From NCBI GenBank assembly GCA_003694775.1, contig RFJV01000374.1:1-5016 (forward strand): 5,016 nucleotides of DNA, in the 5' to 3' direction. The notes below the pieces were generated by a model. It made no database searches. It was not told the DNA's origin and worked only from the letters and a program-made list of their open reading frames with translations. The stretch is from Chloroflexota bacterium. Its GTDB lineage: Bacteria; Chloroflexota; Anaerolineae; 4572-78; J111. Both the position numbers and the translations under genes were made by a program. Positions 1-4,989 of the stretch are shown here, in pieces (position 1 is the stretch's first letter; every line of letters starts with the position of its first letter).

Positions 1-111
1 CAGTTATATTGCGATGTGTGAATTTTCTATCAATCTCAAGCGAATATCACCCTCTTTCATTTCGCTTTTGGTCACTCGCACTTGTTCTTAACATGAGCCA
101 TTATTTTTTCC

Positions 112-117
112 GAGGAG
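112..117 (+). promoter_or_regulatory. Ribosome binding site of the YjbQ gene
   Basis: GAGGAG lies 9 nt before the ATG at 127 and fixes that start. The flank from 1 to 111 is AT-rich and holds no recognisable gene. I could not pick out a convincing -35/-10 pair with normal spacing in it, although the promoter of this gene is expected there or just left of the window. Confidence 0.75.
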
Positions 118-126
118 CATCTATCG

Positions 127-573
127 ATGGCCTGGTACCAGACATCGTTCCGGCTTCCCCCGTTTTCGCGCGGATTTCACCTGATTACGCACCTGATAGA
201 GAAAAACGTGCCGGAACTGCGGCAGTTTGAAGTTGGCCTGGCCCACATCTTTATCCACCATACCTCTGCCAGTCTGACCATCAATGAAAACGCCGACCCT
301 ACCGTGCGGGTCGATTTTGAAAGCTATTTCAACCACATCACCCCGGAAAATGCCCCCTATTTCCGCCACACCTACGAAGGGCCGGACGATATGCCGGCCC
401 ATCTCAAGGCCTCACTGCTTGGAAATTCCCTCACCATCCCCATCACCCAGGGACAGCTCAAGCTCGGTGTCTGGCAGGGGATTTACCTGTGCGAGCATCG
501 CAATCACGCCGGCGGGCGTCTGCTGACCGTTACCCTGCACGGCGAAACCGCCCGCGGTCAGAAGTCTATCTAA
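127..573 (+). CDS. yjbQ: YjbQ/UPF0047 family protein (secondary thiamine-phosphate synthase-like)
   Basis: This 148-residue cytoplasmic protein has the full length of the small single-domain YjbQ (UPF0047) family. Its conserved blocks are all present: HHTSASLTINENADP at residues 44-58, a DDMPAHLKASLLG block at 87-99, and LGVWQGIYLCEHR at 113-125. The conserved histidines (about 44, 45 and 92) and the acidic pairs Asp57 and Asp87/88 resemble a metal- or phosphate-binding site. Known of the family: the E. coli member can complement loss of thiamine-phosphate synthase (joining the thiazole and pyrimidine phosphates), but this is regarded as a side activity and the physiological role is unsettled. 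The ATG is supported by a good ribosome binding site. No other thiamine gene is in the window, so context gives no support for a thiamine role. The gene ends in a TAA that overlaps the A-run of the downstream hairpin. Family assignment is secure; the biochemical role is not. Confidence 0.93.
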   Translation: MAWYQTSFRLPPFSRGFHLITHLIEKNVPELRQFEVGLAHIFIHHTSASLTINENADPTVRVDFESYFNHITPENAPYFRHTYEGPDDMPAHLKASLLGNSLTIPITQGQLKLGVWQGIYLCEHRNHAGGRLLTVTLHGETARGQKSI

Positions 574-614
574 AAAAACACGCGGGTAGGCGAAGACACT
601 GTCTTCGCCTACCC
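572..614 (-). terminator. Intrinsic terminator of the hydrolase gene, between convergent genes
   Basis: A perfect 14-bp inverted repeat (584-597 with 601-614) encloses a 3-nt ACT loop. Read on the - strand, the stem is followed after GCGTG by seven T residues (complement of A572-578), which is the intrinsic terminator layout. It starts 19 nt after the TAA of the hydrolase gene. In the + direction the stem is followed by TGTAAATCTC with no T-run, so it should stop yjbQ transcription less well, although the A-run before the stem is often seen in bidirectional terminators. Confidence 0.85.
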
Positions 615-633
615 TGTAAATCTCGGATAGGTT

Positions 634-1548
634 TTATGTATTGGCCGTCAACCGGGCGGCATTGACCTGCTTCCAGCCTTCGGCCAGGGCACGGGCAATC
701 GGCACGGTAATATCGTTATCGGTCCAGTAGCCCATATGGGAGAGGGGATTCCAGCTTGCCAGAATGGACCCCACATTCACCGGAATGTCGGCCTTAACCA
801 CCCGGCGGTACTTCTCGTTGAGCGGCTTCAGCGGGTAGCCAATGATGTCGTCGGGGTCGTAGAAGTTCACCCACTCTCCCTTGAGCGCGGGGTAGTAGTG
901 GGCCAGCCGGGGGGAGGGGACATTGATAGGCATCCCAAAATCGGAAAAGCGCAGTGACCAGAGGGCAATGGGACTGCCCAGGGTGTAGAAAAAGGCAAAC
1001 GTTTCGCCCAGCTCTACCGGCGTGGGCTGGTGCACCGCCCGCACACTGTCCGGCATTTTTTCGGCCTGCAGGTCGTAAATGTAGTTGCTGGCGATAACCG
1101 AGCCTAAGCTGTGGGCAATCACGCACAGGGGCGCGTGACTGCCGGCCCGTTCGGCCAGGCGGCGCAGACTGCGGGCCATGACTCCGTGGATGGCATCGTA
1201 CACCGCTCGCCGGTGTGGAAGCGGCTGGTAGGCCAGGGCGTCTGCCCCGAACTCGACCATGAAGCGCCGCAGTTTGATAAAGTTCAGGTCCCCCTCTCGC
1301 TTGAGTCTTTGCCACAACTGCTCCTCGGCGTGCTGGAGCACCGGCGCCCAGTGGACCGGCTCAATGATTATCTGGGTTTGGGGGTCGGGCACATTGGCCG
1401 GCAGGAAACGGGCAAAGCGGTAGGTCAGCTCGGCAATCAGCTCGTCGGCAAAGGTGGGGTCCTGCCGTCCCACTCCGTGCACCACCGCCACGGCGATGGG
1501 CTGCCATTCGGCCTTACCGGCAGAAAGAGAGTCAGCATCGTGAGCCAC
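634..1548 (-). CDS. Alpha/beta hydrolase of unknown substrate (serine esterase/lipase-like)
   Basis: This 304-residue protein has no signal peptide or clear membrane segment, so it probably acts in the cytoplasm. It shows alpha/beta-hydrolase landmarks. VVHGVGRQD at residues 22-30 is an oxyanion-hole HG motif, and CVIAHSLGS at 142-150 is the nucleophile elbow (A-x-S-x-G form, Ser147). TLGSPIALW follows at 189-197, then NFYDPDDIIGYPL at 228-240, which offers the acidic residue (Asp231, 233 or 234). SHMGYWTD at 270-277 offers the catalytic His271. The triad is therefore apparently complete, so I infer an active enzyme, but no motif tells the substrate (ester, lipid or amide). The start is GTG at 1548, fixed by a consensus AGGAGG six nt upstream. 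It is transcribed away from nfi and ends at a strong terminator, so it looks monocistronic. Its start region overlaps the probable nfi start. Confidence 0.85.
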   Translation of the reverse strand: MAHDADSLSAGKAEWQPIAVAVVHGVGRQDPTFADELIAELTYRFARFLPANVPDPQTQIIIEPVHWAPVLQHAEEQLWQRLKREGDLNFIKLRRFMVEFGADALAYQPLPHRRAVYDAIHGVMARSLRRLAERAGSHAPLCVIAHSLGSVIASNYIYDLQAEKMPDSVRAVHQPTPVELGETFAFFYTLGSPIALWSLRFSDFGMPINVPSPRLAHYYPALKGEWVNFYDPDDIIGYPLKPLNEKYRRVVKADIPVNVGSILASWNPLSHMGYWTDNDITVPIARALAEGWKQVNAARLTANT

Positions 1549-2262
1549 AAAACACCTCCTGAGTGGTTAGACTACCGCTGGGATTTGTCGCCCCAGGCGG
1601 CGGTACAGCTTCAGCAGAAACTGGCGACCCGCGTGCGCCGGGTGTGGAGGCCAAAACCGGTGCAGTGGGTGGGTGGGGTAGATGTTGGAGTTCGGGGCAA
1701 TACGGCGCGGGCCGCGGTGGTCATCTTAAGCTATCCCGACCTGTCGCTGGTGGATTATGCCACTGCGGAACAGGCGGTTGACTTTCCCTACGTTCCGGGC
1801 CTGCTGAGCTTCCGGGAAGGGCCGGTCATTCTGGCGGCGCTGGCAAAGCTGGACCGTCTGCCCGACCTGCTGATTTTTGACGGGCACGGTATTGCCCATC
1901 CTCGCCGGTTGGGTATTGCCAGCCACATCGGGGTGCTGGTCGACATGCCGGCGATTGGGTGTGCCAAGTCCATTTTGTGCGGCCAGCATGCCGACCTGCC
2001 GCCGGGCCGGGGAAGCACAGCCCCCCTCCTGGACCGCGGCGAAACCATCGGGGCCGCGGTCCGTACCCGGACGGGGGTCAGGCCGGTGTATGTATCCATT
2101 GGTCACCGGATTGACCTGCCGACCAGCGTAACCTTTGTACTGAACGCCTGCAAGGGCTACCGCCTGCCGGAAACCACGCGCTGGGCGCACCGGATTGCCG
2201 GCGGAGCATTGCCGCCCAAAGGGTTTCAGCAGGTGTTGTGGCCCAACCCGGCTACCGAATAA
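1540..2262 (+). CDS. nfi: Endonuclease V (deoxyinosine 3' endonuclease)
   Basis: Endonuclease V cuts the second phosphodiester bond 3' of deoxyinosine (deaminated adenine) in DNA and starts its repair; it needs Mg2+. Counting from GTG 1540, the protein has 240 residues, close to the 220-230 usual for the family. Diagnostic blocks are GGVDVG (45-50, metal ligand Asp48), the strand-separating wedge PYVPG (83-87), LSFREGP (89-95, Glu93), FDGHGIAHPRRLGIASH (113-129, Asp114), IGCAK (139-143, Lys143), and LPETTRWAH (209-217, His217). All catalytic positions are present, so the enzyme should be active. The start is uncertain. GTG 1540 has only a weak GAGAG 8 nt upstream, but it retains LDYRWDLSP, a segment I recognise from longer family N-termini; TTG 1585 would remove it. 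No ATG lies near. It overlaps the hydrolase start by 9 bp and the stress-protein end by 11 bp. No promoter can be assigned. Confidence 0.93.
   Translation: MSHKTPPEWLDYRWDLSPQAAVQLQQKLATRVRRVWRPKPVQWVGGVDVGVRGNTARAAVVILSYPDLSLVDYATAEQAVDFPYVPGLLSFREGPVILAALAKLDRLPDLLIFDGHGIAHPRRLGIASHIGVLVDMPAIGCAKSILCGQHADLPPGRGSTAPLLDRGETIGAAVRTRTGVRPVYVSIGHRIDLPTSVTFVLNACKGYRLPETTRWAHRIAGGALPPKGFQQVLWPNPATE
1555..1560 (-). promoter_or_regulatory. Consensus Shine-Dalgarno of the hydrolase gene
   Basis: On the - strand AGGAGG (complement of 1555-1560), continuing as AGGAGGTG, precedes the GTG codon at 1548-1546 with a 6-nt gap. It decides the GTG start. The same bases lie inside the first codons of the divergent nfi reading frame, so this site is under double constraint if nfi starts at 1540. 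Confidence 0.85.
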
Positions 2263-2668
2263 TCATCACCGGGCATTTGGCGTGGTGCAGAACCTTGTTG
2301 CTCACACTGCCCATCAGCAGGCCCTGCAGGGTTCCCAGCCCGCGGGTGCCCATCACAATCAGGTCTGCCTGGCGGGTTTCGGCCACGTTCAGGATGGCCT
2401 CGGTGGCCGGCTCTTCCAGCAGTTCCTCCCGCACGTCGAGGTCGGTTCCCAGATGGGCGTGGGCCTCATCCAGGATTTTCTGGCCGGCGGCTTCCCGCCG
2501 GGCTACCAGCTTTTCATATTCGTTGTAGCCCAGCAGGTCGGACGTTTGCGGAAAGGCATGCACCAGCCAGATGGTCGAATTGAATTTTTCTGCCAGTGCT
2601 TTGGCGTAATCCAGAGCCTTACGGCTGTGTTCAGACCCGTCAACCGGGACGACGATTCGCTTGAACAT
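2252..2668 (-). CDS. Universal stress protein, ATP-binding motif type
   Basis: This 138-residue single-domain UspA-family protein is a soluble alpha/beta nucleotide-binding fold that usually dimerises. It begins with the typical MFKRIVVPVDGSEHS. Asp10 is the residue that contacts adenine in ATP-binding members. GTRGLGTLQGLLMGS (107-121) exactly fits the G-2x-G-9x-G-(S/T) phosphate/ribose motif, and the strand CPVMIIR closes the fold at 132-138. I infer that it binds ATP, unlike the UspA subgroup, which lacks the motif. The ATG at 2668 has AAAGGAG 7 nt upstream and the canonical N-terminus, so upstream in-frame codons were not used. The ribosome binding site and first codons lie inside the end of the upstream phosphatidyltransferase gene, giving a two-gene operon that is probably translationally coupled. 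It ends in TAG inside the last codons of the convergent nfi gene; no terminator is visible. Its client pathway is unknown. Confidence 0.94.
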   Translation of the reverse strand: MFKRIVVPVDGSEHSRKALDYAKALAEKFNSTIWLVHAFPQTSDLLGYNEYEKLVARREAAGQKILDEAHAHLGTDLDVREELLEEPATEAILNVAETRQADLIVMGTRGLGTLQGLLMGSVSNKVLHHAKCPVMIIR

Positions 2669-3464
2669 TGGTCCGCTCCTTTCTACCGGGAATGAAAATC
2701 TTCCGCCGCGGCAGTTCGTCCAGTGCCACCCCATCCAGCGGAACAAAAGTACGGTAGATGCTGACCAGAGCGTAGCAAACGGCATACCCAACCGACAGGG
2801 CAACTAACAGGCGATTGGTCGCCGGGTAAATCCACAGCAGGGCGGCGGTTGCCGCGCCCCACAGCAGGGTGGCAATGAACATGGCCCATTGAACCCAGAG
2901 GTTGTGGCTCAGGTAGTCCAGGCGCGAGGGGTACACGTATTTTATCGGTACAAAAACCAGCACGGCCAGCAGGAGAACGATGGTCAGGTTGACCAGGGGA
3001 GACATCTGCCAGAAGAAGAGATAGAAGACCACAATATTCCAGTAGCTGGGAAACCCCTTGAAGAAGTGGTCCTTGGTTTTGGCGTCGGGCTGGGTGAACT
3101 GGTAGGCAGAAGCCAGGACGACAATGCTGGCCCCCAACAGCCGGGTGTAGGGGGGGAGGAGGTCGCTGACCACCAGGAAGAAGGCCGGAGCCAGAACGTA
3201 ATTCGCATAGTCAATGATGTTATCCAGCAAGGCGCCGTCGATTTTGGCCGCGGCTTCCTTGGTGTTGGCCCAGCGAGCCAGCGTTCCATCGAACGAGTCA
3301 ATGGCAATGGCCGCGCCCATAAACCAGAAGGCCAGAATGTACTGGCCGTGGTGGATCGCGTTGAAGGTGAGCAGGGCAAATACCGCCCCGCTGGCAGTAA
3401 ACAGATGAACCAGCCAGGCCGCGGCGCGTCGTTTGGTACTGAATGTACGTTGATGGGAGGTCAT
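2640..3464 (-). CDS. pcs: CDP-alcohol phosphatidyltransferase, probable phosphatidylcholine synthase
   Basis: This 274-residue polytopic inner-membrane enzyme has about eight hydrophobic segments (roughly 15-35, 42-58, 87-104, 107-122, 141-157, 158-175, 191-211, 217-237) and a basic cytoplasmic tail. The CDP-alcohol phosphotransferase signature is present as DSFDGTLAR (56-64) and GALLDNIID (77-85). Asp56, Asp59, Asp81 and Asp85 form the di-metal site. The gap between AR and the following Gly is 12 residues, longer than the usual 8-9. This longer gap, LDNIIDYANYVLAPAF (80-95), FKGFPSYWN (135-143) and FVPIKYVYPSR (171-181) are traits I associate with bacterial phosphatidylcholine synthase, which joins CDP-diacylglycerol and choline to give phosphatidylcholine and CMP. 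The alcohol substrate is inferred, not proven. The start is ATG 3464 with GAGGAA 11 nt upstream; the open frame extends to 3692 but crosses the promoter and looks non-coding. The TGA lies 29 bp inside the stress-protein gene. Confidence 0.85.
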   Translation of the reverse strand: MTSHQRTFSTKRRAAAWLVHLFTASGAVFALLTFNAIHHGQYILAFWFMGAAIAIDSFDGTLARWANTKEAAAKIDGALLDNIIDYANYVLAPAFFLVVSDLLPPYTRLLGASIVVLASAYQFTQPDAKTKDHFFKGFPSYWNIVVFYLFFWQMSPLVNLTIVLLLAVLVFVPIKYVYPSRLDYLSHNLWVQWAMFIATLLWGAATAALLWIYPATNRLLVALSVGYAVCYALVSIYRTFVPLDGVALDELPRRKIFIPGRKERTNVQANRRPG

Positions 3465-3499
3465 TACGGTCTTTGTTCCTCGATTTGATGATGATATGC

Positions 3500-3529
3500 T
3501 TGACTTGCTTACCGGGGTAACGATATTAT
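3500..3529 (+). promoter_or_regulatory. Possible + strand promoter sharing the -10 region of the pcs promoter
   Basis: TTGACT (3500-3505), an 18-nt spacer and TATTAT (3524-3529) resemble a sigma70 promoter pointing at the phosphatase gene, with a leader of nearly 190 nt. Its -10 overlaps the -10 of the - strand promoter, because TATTATA reads TATAATA on the other strand. It may therefore be a real competing promoter or a by-product of that symmetry. Confidence 0.4.
3509..3520. repeat. Small dyad TTACC-GG-GGTAA, operator-like
   Basis: Perfect 5-bp inverted arms (3509-3513 and 3516-3520) flank a 2-bp centre. The dyad lies in the spacer of the + strand promoter and across the predicted transcription start of the - strand promoter, a place where a bound regulator could affect both. 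It is short, and only its position makes it notable. No regulator gene in the window points to it. Confidence 0.35.
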
Positions 3530-3553
3530 AGACGAAGATAGGGGATGTGTCTA
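3525..3553 (-). promoter_or_regulatory. Sigma70-type promoter for the pcs/stress-protein operon
   Basis: On the - strand TAGACA (complement of 3548-3553), a 17-nt spacer and a perfect TATAAT (complement of 3525-3530) form a near-consensus housekeeping promoter. A transcription start is predicted near 3518, giving a leader of roughly 55 nt before ATG 3464. It lies in the AT-rich 3465-3724 gap between the divergent genes. This is pattern matching only, but the match and position are good. Confidence 0.65.
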
Positions 3554-3570
3554 TTGAATACCGGTGTAGG

Positions 3571-3588
3571 TGCACGGGGGGCTGTGCA
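3571..3588. repeat. Inverted repeat TGCAC-N8-GTGCA in the divergent control region
   Basis: Perfect 5-bp arms (3571-3575 and 3584-3588) flank an eight-base G-rich centre containing six consecutive G. It is located upstream of the -35 of the pcs promoter and between the two candidate + strand promoters. It could be an operator half-site pair or chance; evidence is weak. Confidence 0.25.
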
Positions 3589-3624
3589 AAATTTAATGAA
3601 ACGCACCCGCAGTAGGAATAGAAA

Positions 3625-3653
3625 TTGGAAAATCCCGCAAAAGGGATTACAAT
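3625..3653 (+). promoter_or_regulatory. Candidate promoter for the PP2C operon
   Basis: TTGGAA (3625-3630), a 17-nt spacer and TACAAT (3648-3653) form a plausible sigma70 promoter, with a predicted start near 3660 and a leader of about 65 nt to GTG 3725. The -10 matches consensus at 5 of 6 bases and the -35 at 4 of 6. It is better placed for the phosphatase than the candidate at 3500. Confidence 0.5.
3631..3648. repeat. Inverted repeat AATCCC-N6-GGGATT between -35 and -10
   Basis: Perfect 6-bp arms (3631-3636 and 3643-3648) flank GCAAAA. The dyad fills almost the whole spacer of the promoter at 3625-3653, a classical repressor position. It could equally be a short hairpin without function. 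As an RNA hairpin it would lie upstream of the predicted start, so a DNA operator role is the more likely of the two. Confidence 0.35.
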
Positions 3654-3724
3654 ATACCAATGTAAGGTGACAGGCATAACCAGACCGTTCACCCGCCAGA
3701 AAAATCCGTCATGCAGGGGAAACC

Positions 3725-4627
3725 GTGTTGTCAGAGCAAACAGTTCAGGATAAGACTTCTCTTGAGCCGATTATGTATTTTGAATATGCAGGGTTAACCA
3801 ACACCGGCCTCATCCGGGACCACAATGAAGATGCCTACAAACTGCCCGAAGATACCGATAGCGAGACCCTTTCCAGCAAAGGGCATCTTTACATTTTGGC
3901 CGACGGGATGGGAGGGCACAAAAAGGGAGAAGTTGCCTCCGCGGTCACCATCGAGACGGTTAACTCCGAATACTACGCTATAGCCAACCCTGTTGCTATT
4001 CAGTCAGACCCGGAAGGAGCGATTATCGACGCCCTTTCCAGGGCCATTCAAAAAGCCAACTTTGATGTCATGGAAGTGACCGAAGGGGGCGGTACAACCA
4101 TTGTGGCCGCGGTCCTGTATGGCGACCGGCTGGTCACGATGAACGTAGGCGATTCGCGGGCCTACCTTCTGCGCGACAACCAGCTCCGGTTGCTGACGCG
4201 CGACCATTCGCTGGTCTCCCGGCTGGTGGAAATGGGCAAAATCACCGAAGCCGAGGCCTCTACCCACCCCCGGCGAAATGTGCTGTACCAGGCCCTGGGG
4301 CAAGGCACCGATGTTGAAATTCACACCTACAGCGAAAAACTTCAGGTTGGCGATACCATCATCCTTTGCAGTGACGGTCTGTGGGGGGAGGTGCATGAGG
4401 AGGACCTGAAGCGCGTGCTCTCGTCTGCCCCGCCGCGGGTGGCCGTTCAGCAGTTGATAGATTTGGCCAACGCTTCCGGCGGCCCGGACAATATCACGGC
4501 CATCATCATCCACGTTACTGACAAGGCTCCTTCTGCCGGAACCAGCCTCGACGATACCGACCCGTCCATTGAGATTCCGCCCAAACCCAACACCTTGCCC
4601 GAAGGCAAGTACCACGTAGACAAATGA
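3725..4627 (+). CDS. PP2C-family protein serine/threonine phosphatase
   Basis: This 300-residue soluble protein is a Mg2+/Mn2+-dependent PPM-family phosphatase (PrpC/Stp-like), which removes phosphate from Ser/Thr of proteins and usually opposes a Hanks-type kinase. Motifs run in the standard order: GLIRDHNEDA (28-37), LADGMGGHKKGE (58-69), GGGTTIVAAV (121-130), VGDSRAYLL (141-149), LTRDHSLV (157-164), CSDGLW (215-220) and GGPDNIT (252-258). The metal ligands Asp36, Asp60, Gly61, Asp217 and Asp255 are all present, so it should be active. A proline-rich polar tail (about 268-300) follows the domain. The GTG at 3725 has AGGGGA a few nt upstream; the in-frame ATG at 3773 would remove 16 residues and also give a typical family N-terminus, so the start is open. 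The stop overlaps the next ATG (ATGA), so the two genes are co-translated. No kinase lies within the window. Confidence 0.94.
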   Translation: MLSEQTVQDKTSLEPIMYFEYAGLTNTGLIRDHNEDAYKLPEDTDSETLSSKGHLYILADGMGGHKKGEVASAVTIETVNSEYYAIANPVAIQSDPEGAIIDALSRAIQKANFDVMEVTEGGGTTIVAAVLYGDRLVTMNVGDSRAYLLRDNQLRLLTRDHSLVSRLVEMGKITEAEASTHPRRNVLYQALGQGTDVEIHTYSEKLQVGDTIILCSDGLWGEVHEEDLKRVLSSAPPRVAVQQLIDLANASGGPDNITAIIIHVTDKAPSAGTSLDDTDPSIEIPPKPNTLPEGKYHVDK

Positions 4628-4989
4628 TAGATTTTGAGCGGACGGAACAGGCCGTTAAAACACTGAAACAACAGCTCCTCAACGGCGAGATTGACGAAAA
4701 GACCTTTGAAGACCGTCTGCTGGAGCTGATTGACCTGGCCGCAGATGGTCACTACTGGATGTTCGGTCACCAAAGCGAACGGTGGTATCGCCACGATGGC
4801 AAACGCTGGGTTCCGGATGACCCGTCCCGCCTGGACAAGCGGTCGGAAAACCGGGCCGGTAGCCATAACCCGGCCGCATCCAACCAAACCCCACCGGCAC
4901 AGCCGGCACCGGATTGGCTGTGGATGTTTATCAGCCTGGCTGTGCTGGTCGTTATCGGCAGTATTGTTTATTCGTCCAGTTTAGGATAG
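4624..4989 (+). CDS. Small C-terminally anchored protein with SHOCT-like and Trp-motif regions
   Basis: I do not recognise a named family for this 121-residue protein. Residues 8-37 (LKQQLLNGEIDEKTFEDRLL within it) resemble the short SHOCT helix pair, often found as an oligomerisation or membrane-adaptor element. Residues 41-66 form a compact aromatic motif with Trp45, Trp54 and Trp62, including SERWYRHDGKRWVPDDP; its W-x-x-DGxxW pattern recalls the small DUF2510-type Trp motif of other bacterial signalling proteins. Residues 67-97 are a polar, Pro/Ala/Gln-rich linker. Residues 98-117 form one hydrophobic membrane segment followed by only four residues, and no signal peptide is present. This predicts a tail-anchored protein with its N-terminus in the cytoplasm. 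The ATG overlaps the phosphatase stop by 4 bp, so the two are made together. I infer an adaptor that tethers or senses for the phosphatase, which is unproven. Confidence 0.85.
   Translation: MIDFERTEQAVKTLKQQLLNGEIDEKTFEDRLLELIDLAADGHYWMFGHQSERWYRHDGKRWVPDDPSRLDKRSENRAGSHNPAASNQTPPAQPAPDWLWMFISLAVLVVIGSIVYSSSLG

Noticed and set aside
9..230. Small + strand open frame overlapping the start of yjbQ
   Set aside because: It has no ribosome binding site of its own, runs out of frame through the conserved yjbQ gene, and shows no recognisable protein features.
1111..1539. In-frame extension of the nfi reading frame far upstream over the hydrolase gene
   Set aside because: The translation there is antisense to a well-supported hydrolase and shows no endonuclease V similarity; family similarity begins around 1567.
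2200..2216. GGCGG-N7-CCGCC inverted repeat near the end of nfi, as a terminator for the stress-protein gene
   Set aside because: The stem is only 5 bp, lies within nfi codons, and has no T-run after it on the - strand.
2669..2803. N-terminal extension of the universal stress protein frame
   Set aside because: Universal stress proteins normally start right at the first strand (MFKRIVVPVDGS), and ATG 2668 has a good AAAGGAG upstream; the extension is a second frame of the pcs gene.
3465..3692. N-terminal extension of the phosphatidyltransferase frame
   Set aside because: It would cross a near-consensus promoter, lacks family similarity, and ATG 3464 has its own ribosome binding site.
3711..3797. 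Short upstream open frame starting at ATG 3711 and overlapping the phosphatase start
   Set aside because: It has no clear ribosome binding site and no coding character; the ATG happens to precede the AGGGGA site of the phosphatase.
4004..4615. Long - strand open frame opposite the phosphatase gene
   Set aside because: It mirrors a strongly conserved PP2C gene and has no recognisable motif, so it is a by-product of GC-rich codon use.
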